Part shown: positions 44,544-54,081 of the stretch, piece after piece | Layout: every line of letters starts with the position of its first letter | Numbering within the stretch: the first letter of the stretch is position 1 | Assembly (NCBI RefSeq): GCF_001440405.1 | Contig: NZ_LLXX01000141.1 | Location: forward strand, 25,230-89,229 | Origin: Bradyrhizobium valentinum | Lineage (GTDB): Bacteria; Pseudomonadota; Alphaproteobacteria; Rhizobiales; Xanthobacteraceae | Length of the DNA: 64,000 nucleotides | Direction: 5' to 3' | Notes under the pieces: model-generated | What the model saw: the letters and a program-made list of their open reading frames with translations, nothing else | Databases searched by the model: none | Told to the model about the DNA's origin: nothing | Translations under genes and position numbers: made by a program

Positions 44544-45911
44544 TCAGCCTGATTGACGACCGGGACAAATGATCTCCATCCGGCCGCCGGGGCCTGAATG
44601 AATCGCCAGCCTGAAGCCGTGAAGCTTTACGATGGCAGCCACAAGGTTGAGGCCAAGCCCCACACCCGGCGTACTGCGGATCTTGTCCGACCGGTAGAAA
44701 CGCCGCAGCACGGCCTCGCGCTCCTGTTCGCTGATGCCGGGGCCCGTATCTGTAATGCGCACGATAGTTTTTTTGTCGCCGCTTTCCAGCTCGATGCCCA
44801 CCCGGCCGCCTTCGGGCGTGAACTTGATGGCGTTGTCAACGAGGTTGGCGACCGCCTCAAACAACAGATCCCGGTCACCAAGCACGTTAAGGTTGTATTT
44901 CACCTTGGCTCGCAAGTCGACCTTCTTGTTCTCCGCGATCGGCTCGTATAGGTCGCAGACCTCGCGCAGCATTGCGTGCAGGGGCACGCTGCCGAAGGCC
45001 GCCGAGCGCCGGCTGTTTTCGATTTCAGCCAGACGCAACAGCGCAGTGATAATGGCCAGCGACTGATCAATACTTGCGATCGCCTTATCTGCAACCGTCT
45101 GGAGCTGTTCGACCGTGGTCGCGTTGGTGCGGCCGCGTTCAAGAGCGAGCCGTGCCCGTGTCAGCGGCGTACGCAAGTCGTGTGCGATGTCGTTGCCGAC
45201 GCCGGCGAGCGCGTGGATCATCGTTTCCATTTCATCGAGCATGCCATTCACGATGACGGCGAGCTTCGAAAACGGCTCGTCGGCGTTACGGTGCGGAAGC
45301 CGTTCGCTCAGATCACCGGCGATGATGCGCTGTACCCGTTTATTGACCTCTTCGACCCGCTTCTGGGCGCGCATGCTCAACAACGCCCCCGCCAGCAGGC
45401 ACAGGCAAAGCGCCGGCAACAAACCCAGCGCGAGCGCCTGACCGACGACGTGGGAAATCTCCCTCGTTTCATCGACCTCACGTCCGATGACCAGCGTGTT
45501 GCCGTTCGGCATTGTTCGGGCGATCGCGCGGATGACGCGAGCGTCCCGCCCTGTCGGAAGCATCCGAGTGACCGAGACGTTATGGACAATATCGTTCAAC
45601 CTGAGCTCGGGCGGAATCCGTTCCATGTTGCCGGCTATCCTGCGGCCGTCCGCGCCGAACAGTCCGGCATGTTGAACCCCGCGGGAATCCTGCTTCAGAT
45701 TTTGATTGATCGCAGACAGCTGCTGTTCACCAGGCAGGCCAGCGATAAAGTCTAATTGGCTGCTGATCATCCTGTCGGACCGTGTGATCAGGTAGTCGTC
45801 GACCTTCCAATAGATGAAGCCGAACAGCGTAATGACGAAAACTGCGAACACCCCGGCCACCGCGAGGGTCCAGTGAAAAGTACTCGAACGTATGAATTGC
45901 GGTTGACGCAT
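44544..45911 (-). CDS. Sensor histidine kinase, paralogue 3 of 3
   Basis: 455 residues from the ATG at 45909-45911 (MRQPQFIRSSTFHWT). Two membrane helices frame a periplasmic domain. Then HAMP, HisKA (GNDIAHDLRTPLTRARLALE), HATPase (NLVDNAIKFTPEGG, DTGPGISEQE, GVGLGLNLVAAIVKLHG). It is directly downstream of an OmpR-type regulator on the same strand (67 bp), so this is the one kinase of the three with an evident partner. Confidence 0.9.
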   Translation of the reverse strand: MRQPQFIRSSTFHWTLAVAGVFAVFVITLFGFIYWKVDDYLITRSDRMISSQLDFIAGLPGEQQLSAINQNLKQDSRGVQHAGLFGADGRRIAGNMERIPPELRLNDIVHNVSVTRMLPTGRDARVIRAIARTMPNGNTLVIGREVDETREISHVVGQALALGLLPALCLCLLAGALLSMRAQKRVEEVNKRVQRIIAGDLSERLPHRNADEPFSKLAVIVNGMLDEMETMIHALAGVGNDIAHDLRTPLTRARLALERGRTNATTVEQLQTVADKAIASIDQSLAIITALLRLAEIENSRRSAAFGSVPLHAMLREVCDLYEPIAENKKVDLRAKVKYNLNVLGDRDLLFEAVANLVDNAIKFTPEGGRVGIELESGDKKTIVRITDTGPGISEQEREAVLRRFYRSDKIRSTPGVGLGLNLVAAIVKLHGFRLAIHSGPGGRMEIICPGRQSG

Positions 45912-45978
45912 CGGATCTCGCCGCCCGGATATCGTGCTAGCCGTCAACGACGGCGCATTGCTCCCGGCCATTGTAAAC

Positions 45979-46656
45979 TTATGGTCCCGCGCGAAGAATG
46001 AAGCCGGCGCCGCGGACATTGTGGATCATTGGGACTTCGCCGGGACCATCCACCTTATGCCGCAGGCGGCCCATATGCACGTCCACAAGATTGGTCGTCG
46101 GAACGAACTTGTAATTCCAGACTTCCTCCAGAAGCATGGCCCTCGTCAAAAGCTGATCGCTACGTTGCACCATATATTCGAGCAGGCGAAACTCGCGCGG
46201 CAGCAGATCGATGACGCGATCGCCGCGTTTGGCGGTGCGCTTGATCAGATCGAGCTCGAGCTGCCCTGCCCGCAGCGTCGTTTCGCGCGATTCCGCCGGA
46301 CGGCGCAGCAACGCCTCGACCCGGGCGATAAGTTCGACCAGCGCAAAGGGTTTGGTGAGATAGTCGTCGCCACCCATCCGCAATCCGCGCACGCGGTCGT
46401 CCACCGCGCCTAGCGCGCTCAGCACCAGCACCGGAGTGCGCACCTGGTCCTTTCGCAGCGCCTCGATCACCGTAAGCCCATCCATTCCGGGCAACAGCCG
46501 ATCGACGATCATGGCGTCCGGCCGCGATGATCGCGCCTTGTCGAGGCCATCGATCCCGTTGGCCGACCATTCGACTTCAAAACCGCGATCGGCCAGCTCG
46601 GCGGTGATTTCCTCAGCCGTCTCGCTATCATCCTCGATCAGCAGCACTTTTGTCAT
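45979..46656 (-). CDS. OmpR-family response regulator
   Basis: 225 residues from the ATG at 46654-46656 (MTKVLLIEDDSE). The receiver has IEDDSE, the Asp in IVDRLLPGMDG, VLSALG and LTKPFALVEL. The C-terminal winged helix ends in LVDVHMGRLRHKV and VRGAGFILRAGP. It pairs with the kinase at 44544, and may also serve the two orphan kinases. A dyad site upstream (46924) makes it a candidate autoregulated controller of the dyad regulon. OmpR-type proteins bind half-sites one helical turn apart, consistent with the 11-bp centre spacing. Confidence 0.92.
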   Translation of the reverse strand: MTKVLLIEDDSETAEEITAELADRGFEVEWSANGIDGLDKARSSRPDAMIVDRLLPGMDGLTVIEALRKDQVRTPVLVLSALGAVDDRVRGLRMGGDDYLTKPFALVELIARVEALLRRPAESRETTLRAGQLELDLIKRTAKRGDRVIDLLPREFRLLEYMVQRSDQLLTRAMLLEEVWNYKFVPTTNLVDVHMGRLRHKVDGPGEVPMIHNVRGAGFILRAGP

Positions 46657-47012
46657 CAATCGATTCCCGACTGCGGCGAAAACATTCGCAGACCTTGAGG
46701 TTCCTACCCCCACGACTGCACGCTTGCCCGAGACCCCTGTCATGTCAACGACCACCTGCCATGGATTGCTCCCGAAAAGAGCGGGACGGCGCCGCCGCCC
46801 GCCTCATTCGGGGGCAAAAGGCTTGGCGTGCGCCGTCCGCTCGGCGACCATCTGCCACCGCCTGAGGGGGCAAGCGCGGTGGGGCCGCTCACGGGTGAAT
46901 TTAGGCCGGGTCCGTCGCGCGCACCATTAAATAGGGTTTTAGAATTCGGAGCTGCCGCCGTCAGGACCTCTGCAACGTTTGATGGCCCCTGTCGAGGGAA
47001 GGCGTTACCCTC
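46657..47012. other. 356 bp region upstream of OmpR regulator
   Basis: It contains the minus-strand dyad site at 46924-46942 and a lone CTAAA half-site at 46900-46904. The latter falls at the -10 distance (as TAAATT on the minus strand). No supported gene. Confidence 0.5.
46924..46942 (-). promoter_or_regulatory. Dyad motif CTAAA-N6-TTTAA-TGG upstream of OmpR regulator
   Basis: Minus-strand CTAAAACCCTATTTAATGG (plus TG), identical to the site at 40554. It points to the regulator start 267 bp away. The candidate -10 is TAAATT 21-26 bp past it. Confidence 0.6.
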
Positions 47013-48017
47013 TCAACAGCCTGATGGCAATGGAGGCGATACGCCCGGCGTCGCAGCGGCGCCCGTTGCATTGGCTGGGGCCATCGCGGCTGGCGTCGCC
47101 AGGTTCATCGTCATGCTCTCGGCGCAAACCGACGTGTTCGGCGTCGGCACCACCGTCATCGTTGGATCAAGGCTGGTGGCGGCAAGCTGCGTGATGCCGG
47201 GCTGGATCGTGCCGGGTGGCGGACTTGCGGGAATTTCCGGCGTCGAGAGTGTCAAAGCAGCACCGTTGGTCGGGGGACCTCCCGGCGTTGAGCTACATAT
47301 GGTTGTCGATGAGGTGCCCACCGGGGACACTGGCGATATGGTTCCGGTCGTGCTGGCGACGAGGGATGTGGGAATTGTTCCCAAGGGGGTTGATGACGCC
47401 GTTGTGGTCGACGGCGTCATCGCAGCTGTGCCACGCGCCATGGATGTGGAAACCGTGCCTGATGCCTTCGATAACATAGGCACGGGCGGTATGGTGATGG
47501 GAGTCAAAGGCAGGGGCGGCACTGTGGGTGGCTGCGGCGCCGGTATGGTCGTGCCGAAAATATCCGTCATGAACGATGTGGCCGGTTGTGCGGACAGCGT
47601 CAGGTATGGTGCAGTCCCGCTAGTTGTTGTGGACGCGGAGGAGGCCGCCAGTACTGCGGGCATCGTCGGTGCCGCGGAAACCGATGGCAGCGGTCCGGTT
47701 GCACCGCCTGTTGCTGACATGGACGTAACCGAGACCGCCGGCGTCCCCGGCGCGATTTGTCCTGTCGGTGCAGCGCAAGTCACGACTGTCCCCGGCATTG
47801 TGGGGTCGGACGCCAACGGGACGGGTGCCAACGTCGTGCCGGGAGTGCCTGGCTCGGTGACCGCCGAGAACGGACTAGGACCATTGAGCGGGGATGTCAC
47901 GATCGTTCCCGGCGTCGTTGGAAGGCCCATGGCTGTGGTGCCCATTGTGGAGACCTGCGCCAGACAAGCGCTGGAGCCCGCTAGCAGGGCCGCCATCGTG
48001 AACAGCAAGCGTCGCAT
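47013..48017 (-). CDS. Secreted Thr/Ser/Pro/Ala-rich low-complexity protein
   Basis: 334 residues. Signal peptide MRRLLFTMAALLAGSSACLA, then an almost pure Thr/Ser/Pro/Ala/Gly chain with repeated TP and PGT units (for example TLAPVPLASDPTMPGTVVTC). Four or so Cys are scattered. There is no recognisable fold; it may be an intrinsically disordered envelope protein. It lies 25 bp downstream of the RND adaptor gene, where an outer-membrane channel gene would be expected. Codon bias creates a long open frame on the opposite strand. Confidence 0.6.
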   Translation of the reverse strand: MRRLLFTMAALLAGSSACLAQVSTMGTTAMGLPTTPGTIVTSPLNGPSPFSAVTEPGTPGTTLAPVPLASDPTMPGTVVTCAAPTGQIAPGTPAVSVTSMSATGGATGPLPSVSAAPTMPAVLAASSASTTTSGTAPYLTLSAQPATSFMTDIFGTTIPAPQPPTVPPLPLTPITIPPVPMLSKASGTVSTSMARGTAAMTPSTTTASSTPLGTIPTSLVASTTGTISPVSPVGTSSTTICSSTPGGPPTNGAALTLSTPEIPASPPPGTIQPGITQLAATSLDPTMTVVPTPNTSVCAESMTMNLATPAAMAPANATGAAATPGVSPPLPSGC

Positions 48018-48042
48018 CGCGTCTTCTCCTCCCCTGCTCTAC

Positions 48043-49305
48043 CTAACCAGGTTGCGCTTTTCGTACCGAGACCTTGCTGCCTTCCGCCAAGCCCACCATC
48101 GGATTGAGGATGACCTGGTCGTCGGGCTTGACGCCGTCATGAACCTCGACCTCCTTGCCGAAGTCGCGTGCGATCGTGATCTTCTGCAGATGGACGGTGC
48201 CATCTTGGACAACCGCAACGTGCAAGCCATCTTGATCGAAAACGACAGCGCCTGCGGGAACAATCATCGCTGGCGTCTTGCGTGGAATAAACAGCTCGAC
48301 CGAGCAGTAAATTCCGGGGCTGAGCGCGCCGTCCGGATTGGGAACATCGATCTCGGTCAAAAGCGTCCGGCTTCCGGGCTGCAACGCGCTCGCTATCCGT
48401 GTCACCTTGCCCGGAAACGTACGATCCGGAATCTCGGGGACACGAACCACCGCGTCGACGCCGGGTCCAAGCCCGAACGCCTCGTCCTGCGGGACGAACA
48501 CCTGCGTTCGGATAACGTTGGGGTGCATCAGCGTAAACATGAAGGTCGATCCGGATGTCACCAGGCTGCCGTTGTCGATGGCGCGCTGTGTGATCACGCC
48601 GTCGAACGGCGCCACCACGCGCTGGTAGGCCTTCTCCTGCCCAAGTACTCGAACTTGAGCCTCCTGGGCTGCAATATTCGATTGAGCCACTGCAACAGCA
48701 GCCTGCTGTGCCTGCAGGGTGAGGCGATCGTTGTCGCCTTGCTGAAGTGTGAGCCATCCCTGCTTGACCAGATTGCTGTCACGCGCATTGGTGACCTGGG
48801 CGAGGTCCCGGCTTGCCTGCGTTTGCTGCAGTGTGGCCTGGTTCTGAGCCAGCGTCGCCTTGGCTTGCGTAATCTGATGATCGAGCTCAGGGGCCGTGAT
48901 GTTCGCCAGCAGCGCTCCCGCCTTTACCTGATCGCCGATATCGACATAGCGCTTTTCGATATAGCCGCTGGTACGGGCGAAAATGTTCGCGGCCTCAAAT
49001 GCTGTGGTGGTCGCCGGCAACGTGACGGTTATCTTGCTGTCGCTGGCACGGACCGCGGCGACGCGAACATCGGGGACAAACGCCCTGCTCTGCTGCGCGG
49101 TGGCCATGACGTCGACCTCCGCCTGGTAATGGCGCCAGGCGCCCGCGCCAACGCCGCCCACGAGTAGCAGCAACGCACTTCCGCCGAGCAGCGCCCCTCC
49201 GTAACGACGCCGCCGCTTGCATGGTAGCGCAACAACGCGATCTGACTTAGGGTCAGTCCGGTTCTCGGCATTTTCATCTGTGGGCCGCGCACTAATGTCG
49301 GTCAT
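48043..49305 (-). CDS. RND efflux periplasmic adaptor (membrane fusion protein)
   Basis: 420 residues. A membrane anchor (ALLGGSALLLLVGGVGAGAW) near residue 40, lipoyl/barrel-sandwich segments (TSGYIEKRYVDIGDQVKAGA and VVAPFDGVITQRAIDNGSLV), a coiled-coil hairpin rich in Gln/Ala between, and a beta-barrel. This is the HlyD/AcrA-type adaptor. Its ATG overlaps the RND gene stop (49302-49305), so it is translated after the pump, the reverse of the common order. Confidence 0.9.
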   Translation of the reverse strand: MTDISARPTDENAENRTDPKSDRVVALPCKRRRRYGGALLGGSALLLLVGGVGAGAWRHYQAEVDVMATAQQSRAFVPDVRVAAVRASDSKITVTLPATTTAFEAANIFARTSGYIEKRYVDIGDQVKAGALLANITAPELDHQITQAKATLAQNQATLQQTQASRDLAQVTNARDSNLVKQGWLTLQQGDNDRLTLQAQQAAVAVAQSNIAAQEAQVRVLGQEKAYQRVVAPFDGVITQRAIDNGSLVTSGSTFMFTLMHPNVIRTQVFVPQDEAFGLGPGVDAVVRVPEIPDRTFPGKVTRIASALQPGSRTLLTEIDVPNPDGALSPGIYCSVELFIPRKTPAMIVPAGAVVFDQDGLHVAVVQDGTVHLQKITIARDFGKEVEVHDGVKPDDQVILNPMVGLAEGSKVSVRKAQPG

Positions 49306-52300
49306 TCCGGGACCTCCTCAAATACGCCATGGTGAGGCTTTCCGTCGTTGCCCTTGCGCAGGATGGCGAATAGGTAGGGCACGATCAGCAGCGTCGTCGG
49401 TGTCGCAAACAGCAGCCCGCCGATGACGGCGCGTGCGAGCGCCGCGTTCTGCTCCTCGCCCGCGCCTCCGATCGCCATCGGGATCATGCCGACCATCATG
49501 GCTGCAGCCGTCATCAGCACGGGACGGATCCGGGTATAGCCGGCGCTCAGGGCGGCCTCAAAGGCGGAGTGCCCTTTCAACTGCTGCTCGCGCGCGAAGG
49601 TCACGAGTAGTATCGAGTTCGCCGAGGCAACGCCGACCGCCATGATCGCTCCCATCAGCGAGGGAACATTCAGCGTGGTGCCAGTGACGAACAACATCGT
49701 GACAATGCCGCAGAGTGTCGCCGGCAGCGCCAGAATCACGACGAACGGGTCGCCGAAATTCTGATAATTCACAACCATCAGCAGATAGACGAAGACCGCG
49801 GCGAACAGCAAACCGATACCCAGATTTCGAAACGAGTCGTTCATGCTCTGGATCTGTCCGATCACCTGAATTGAATTGCCGGGCTTGAGTGTCTTCTGCA
49901 GCTCGGTCGTGACCTTGTTGATGTCAGCGGCAACGCTGCCGAGATCACGGCCCTGCACACTGGCATACACATCAAATACCGGCTGGATGTTGGTCTGATT
50001 GGAGTTCGTGGCGATCTTTTCCCGCTTGAACGTCGCGACGTTGCTGAGCATGCCGGGGACCGTTTGGCCACTCACCGCGAGCGAAGTGGAAACCGGCGTG
50101 TTTGCGAGCGCATTCAGCGAGTTGACCTTGTACTCTGGCGTCTGCACAGCCAGATAATACGGAATCCCCGAGATCGGATCGGTCCAGAAATTGGGCGACA
50201 CCTGCTCCGATGAACTCAGGCTGACATTGATGTTGGTAGCGATCGTGCTGGCATTGAGACCAAGCTGCGCCGCGCGGGTCCGATCGATCTGGGCAAAGAA
50301 GGCCGGACCGTCGACTTCCTGCTGCAGATGCGCGTCGACGATGCCGGGAATCGCGGCAAGGCGTTGGCGAAGCTCCCTTGCGACCGCGAGATTGTTGAGA
50401 TCGTAGCCCACGGTTCGGACGTCGATCTGCGCCGGTAACCCGAAGTTCAGAATCTGCGTAACGATATCGGCGGCCTGGAAATAGAATGTAGCCTCCGGAA
50501 ATGCGGCGGGCAGTACCTGACGCAGTTTCTTGATGTAGTCGGCGGTCGGCTTGTGTCCCTCCTTGAGCGCCACCTGGATGACGCCATCGTTGATCCCGAT
50601 CGTCGAGCCATCGGCGAATGCGAGATTGTAGGCTCGCGCCGGCAGTCCGATATTGTCGACGATCATCAAGCGGTCCTTCTCCGGAATGACCTCGCGGATC
50701 TTGTCCTCGACCGCCTGGAACATCGCCTCCGTGCTCTCGATGCGCGTTCCCGCAGGAGCGCGTACATGCAGCTGGATCTGCCCGCCGTCGATCAGCGGGA
50801 AAAAGTCGCGCCCAACAAACGTAACCATCACCGCGCCAAGGCCGAGTATCAACACGGCAACGACGGGAACGATCGCCTTCCGCCGAAGCAGGGTCGTCAG
50901 GAGCTTCGAGTATCCATCGCGCAGCCGATCGAAGCCGCGGTCGAATGCCGCCGTCATCCGCGAGAACAGGCCTGCCGGCGCCCCCTCACCCGTGTGGCGA
51001 CGTTCACTCCTGAGCAATAGCCCGATCGTGATTGGCGTCAGGGTCCGCGATAATCCATAGGAAGCCAGCATCGCAAACACGACGGCCAGTCCCAGCGGCG
51101 TGAACAGGTACTTGGCCGGTCCGTCGAGGAACACCACTGACGTGAAGACGCAGCTGATGGCGAGCGTCGACACCAAGGTAGGCACCGCGATTTCGGCGGC
51201 GCCATGCAGCGTCGCCTCGGAGAGCGGCATGCCTTCCTCCGTCCATAGGCGATGGGTATTCTCGATCGTCACGGTCGAATCGTCGACCAATATGCCGACC
51301 GCCAGCGCAAGGCCCCCGAGGGTCATCGTGTTCAGGGTTTCGCCGAGAAAATACAGCACGGTGAGTGACGACAGGATCGCCAGCGGAATTGAGATCATCA
51401 CCACCAGCGTCGAGCGCCATGAACCCAGGAAAACCAGAATCATCAACGCCGTGAGGCCGGCCGCGATGGCACCTTCGCGCAGGACACCATTGACGGAGTT
51501 CTTGACGAATACCGACTGATCGAACAACTCCTTGACGTTGAGCCCGGCCGGCGCAGCGGCTCGGATGTTCTGCAGCGCCTGCTTCACGCCATTGACGACC
51601 GCCAATGTGGAAGCATTGCCGTTCTTGATCACGCTGAGCAGAACCGAGCGGCGGCCGTCTTCGCGCACGATGTTTTGTTGCACCATGGATCCGTCACGGA
51701 CCTGCGCCACGTCTTTCAAAAAGATGGTGGCCCCATTTGAAAACTTTACCGGCATCATGTTGAGATCGTCGATAGATGCCGGCGTCGCGTTGGTTCGCAC
51801 CGTGTATTGGGTTTCTCCGATCTTCGCTGTTCCCGACGGCAGCGTCAGATTCTGCGTATTGACCGCGTTCACGATGTCGAGCGGCGTCAATCCTCGGGAC
51901 AGGAGCTTGTCCGGGTCGATATCCACCATGATCTGACGATACTTGCCGCCGGCCGGCGTCGGCAGAGTGACGCCAGGCACCGGCGCCAGTTGCTGCCGGA
52001 CCCGATAGATACCGAAGTCATAGAGCTGCTGCTCGTTCAGGCTGTCCGAGCTGAGGCTGAGCTGCAGCACGGGAACGCTCGACGCATTGAACTGCACAAC
52101 GATCGGCGGCTGGATACCGGGCGGCATCAACGAGCGAATGGAATTGGTAGCGGAGACGATTTGCGCGATAGCGAGGTCGAGATTGACGTTCGGCTGGAAG
52201 TAAATCTTCTGGATCGACAGACCATTGAGCGTCTGCGCTTCCATGTTCTTGATGCCGTTGACGTTCGCACTGATGGAATATTGGCTGTAGGTGGTGACGC

Positions 52301-52484
52301 GCTGCTCCATTTCCGGCGTGGTAAGTCCGGTGTATTGCCAGATCACGGTGACCACCGGGATTTGGATTTCCGGAAATATGTCCGTCGGCATCGACCGGAT
52401 GGCGGCGACGCCGAGAAACAGGATCAGTGCTGCCAGCACATAGAAAGTGTGCGGAAGCCGTAGCGCAAACCGAACGATCCCCAT
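49302..52484 (-). CDS. RND-family multidrug/metabolite efflux pump
   Basis: 1060 residues with 12 membrane helices and two large periplasmic loops. RSMPTDIFPEIQIPVVTVIW is the family start. TM4 carries the proton-relay pair in VGILVDDSTVTIENTHR. The second half repeats the fold (GLGAVMVTFVGRDFFPLIDG). The sequence resembles the HAE-1/MdtB-like branch. No TolC-type channel lies in the operon. A minus-strand dyad motif 96 bp upstream makes the operon a member of the putative regulon. Confidence 0.92.
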   Translation of the reverse strand: MGIVRFALRLPHTFYVLAALILFLGVAAIRSMPTDIFPEIQIPVVTVIWQYTGLTTPEMEQRVTTYSQYSISANVNGIKNMEAQTLNGLSIQKIYFQPNVNLDLAIAQIVSATNSIRSLMPPGIQPPIVVQFNASSVPVLQLSLSSDSLNEQQLYDFGIYRVRQQLAPVPGVTLPTPAGGKYRQIMVDIDPDKLLSRGLTPLDIVNAVNTQNLTLPSGTAKIGETQYTVRTNATPASIDDLNMMPVKFSNGATIFLKDVAQVRDGSMVQQNIVREDGRRSVLLSVIKNGNASTLAVVNGVKQALQNIRAAAPAGLNVKELFDQSVFVKNSVNGVLREGAIAAGLTALMILVFLGSWRSTLVVMISIPLAILSSLTVLYFLGETLNTMTLGGLALAVGILVDDSTVTIENTHRLWTEEGMPLSEATLHGAAEIAVPTLVSTLAISCVFTSVVFLDGPAKYLFTPLGLAVVFAMLASYGLSRTLTPITIGLLLRSERRHTGEGAPAGLFSRMTAAFDRGFDRLRDGYSKLLTTLLRRKAIVPVVAVLILGLGAVMVTFVGRDFFPLIDGGQIQLHVRAPAGTRIESTEAMFQAVEDKIREVIPEKDRLMIVDNIGLPARAYNLAFADGSTIGINDGVIQVALKEGHKPTADYIKKLRQVLPAAFPEATFYFQAADIVTQILNFGLPAQIDVRTVGYDLNNLAVARELRQRLAAIPGIVDAHLQQEVDGPAFFAQIDRTRAAQLGLNASTIATNINVSLSSSEQVSPNFWTDPISGIPYYLAVQTPEYKVNSLNALANTPVSTSLAVSGQTVPGMLSNVATFKREKIATNSNQTNIQPVFDVYASVQGRDLGSVAADINKVTTELQKTLKPGNSIQVIGQIQSMNDSFRNLGIGLLFAAVFVYLLMVVNYQNFGDPFVVILALPATLCGIVTMLFVTGTTLNVPSLMGAIMAVGVASANSILLVTFAREQQLKGHSAFEAALSAGYTRIRPVLMTAAAMMVGMIPMAIGGAGEEQNAALARAVIGGLLFATPTTLLIVPYLFAILRKGNDGKPHHGVFEEVPE

Positions 52485-52580
52485 CCTCTGTCCTTACTGC
52501 GTTCCGCGTAAACGGCATTGCGAGCCGGCCAACAAATCTACTGGAGCTGGCCCATACATGGCGGCCGTTCGCAGCACTCT

Positions 52581-52599
52581 CAATTAAAAACCGATTTAG
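52581..52599 (-). promoter_or_regulatory. Dyad motif CTAAA-N6-TTTAA-TTG before RND operon
   Basis: Minus-strand CTAAATCGGTTTTTAATTG, 96 bp before the RND start and pointing to it. TTG replaces TGG, as at 58109 and 60857. Confidence 0.6.
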
Positions 52600-53033
52600 A
52601 CTTTCGCAGTCGTTCGCGGTCTCCGCCAACGGCGGCGATGTAAACGTTCGTATGATCCTTCGAACCCTTATCCACATAACTGACCGTACCCACGTACAAT
52701 TGAGCGAACCATCCGGGCGCCTCTACTCTCGGTGCTACTCGACAACCTGCAGTGACTGAACGTCTACTACTCCGGTCAACTCAATGTATCAGCGGCGCCA
52801 CCTCGCGATGAATGCGAACACATCGCAGCACATGCTGTACGAATGGCCGGCTAATCTGCACCGGTTCCGATCGACACGATTGTGAACAGGACGAACCGGC
52901 GATGCTGCCCTCCGGCGACACTGGAAATGGCCAAAGGCTTCACCCCGTACATCATCAGGCCGTGATCAACGGACGCGGCGACGAAGTCGTCCGACTGGCA
53001 AAAACAAATCTCTGGCGCTGAAAGACTTTGACC
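52600..53033. other. Upstream region of ctaB-cyo operon
   Basis: A 434 bp stretch between the RND promoter and ctaB. It should hold the oxidase promoter, but no dyad motif, FNR-type box or recognisable -35/-10 pair stood out, and no reading frame is convincing. Confidence 0.45.
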
Positions 53034-54080
53034 ATGAAGATCACAGCCATCTCCCTTGCTCGCCCGCGAGTGCTGCCCCGCTCCGGTTTGACGACACGGG
53101 TGCCTGATTTTCTCGCCCTCATGAAGCCACGCGTGATGTTGCTTGCGGTGTTCACCGCATTCGTTGGGATGATGATTGCACCGGTTTCTTTCGATCCACT
53201 ACTCGGCTCGCTTGCGATGGTCGCAATCGCCGTTGGGGCCGGCGGCGCCGGGGTGCTGAATATGTGGTACGACGCCGACATTGACGCCGTGATGGCCCGT
53301 ACGGCGCGGCGTCCGATCCCTCGCGGCCGGATTTCGCGCCGAGCAGCGCTTGCGTTCGGCTTATTTCTTTCCTGCGGCGCGGTTCTCGTCCTTGGTATGG
53401 CGACCAATGTCGCAGCTGCTGCCCTGCTCGCCTTCACGATCTTCTTCTACGTCGTCGTCTACACCCTCTGGCTGAAACGGATTACGCCGCAGAACATCGT
53501 CATTGGCGGATCTGCCGGCGCACTTGCTCCGGTGGTCGGCTGGACCGCCGCCACCGGCAGCGTCGCCATTGAGCCGGCCATTCTGTTTCTGATCATCTTC
53601 CTGTGGACGCCGCCCCATTTCTGGGCGCTGTCGCTCAATCGTGCAGACGAATACGGCCGTGCCGGCGTGCCCATGCTGCCGGTCGTTGCCGGACGGACCG
53701 CAACGACGCTGCAAATCCTCATCTACAGCGTTCTGTTGATACCGACCTCGCTGCTGCCATGGGCGCTCGGGTATGCCGGAGCGCTATATGGCGTGGCTGC
53801 CCTCGCCAGCGGAGCGATCTTCCTTGCGCTGGCGTTGCAGCTGCGTTGGAGGCAGGAGAGCGATCGGCGAGCGGCACAGCGTCTGTTCCTGTTTTCGATC
53901 TCCTATCTGTTCTTGCTGTTTGCCGCACTGTTGACCAACGCCATCGGCGATCGATCGTCGGAGACGGTCTCAGCGCTTGAGGACGCCCGGCGAATCACGC
54001 GATCCGCTCCGCTCGCAGCCCAGCAGCTCCCGCTCCGTACCGCAATCGCTTTCACCGTTGCGAAGTCAGACGAGGCCTAA
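53034..54080 (+). CDS. ctaB: Protohaem IX farnesyltransferase (haem O synthase)
   Basis: 348 residues from ATG 53034. It is a UbiA-superfamily membrane protein with about nine helices. The prenyl-diphosphate motif is [20 protein letters not shown]; the second Asp-rich loop is present after [20 protein letters not shown]. It farnesylates haem B to haem O for the oxidase encoded next. Placement ahead of cyoA, with only 1 bp between them, is the alphaproteobacterial arrangement; in E. coli the homologue (cyoE) is last. Confidence 0.92.
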   Translation: MKITAISLARPRVLPRSGLTTRVPDFLALMKPRVMLLAVFTAFVGMMIAPVSFDPLLGSLAMVAIAVGAGGAGVLNMWYDADIDAVMARTARRPIPRGRISRRAALAFGLFLSCGAVLVLGMATNVAAAALLAFTIFFYVVVYTLWLKRITPQNIVIGGSAGALAPVVGWTAATGSVAIEPAILFLIIFLWTPPHFWALSLNRADEYGRAGVPMLPVVAGRTATTLQILIYSVLLIPTSLLPWALGYAGALYGVAALASGAIFLALALQLRWRQESDRRAAQRLFLFSISYLFLLFAALLTNAIGDRSSETVSALEDARRITRSAPLAAQQLPLRTAIAFTVAKSDEA

Positions 54081-54081
54081 A

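Noticed and set aside
46828-49167. 779-codon open frame on the plus strand opposite the RND adaptor and Thr/Pro-rich genes
   Set aside because: The adaptor on the other strand has unmistakable family motifs, and the plus-strand product has no domain. The open frame follows from GC-rich codon bias and the low-complexity gene.
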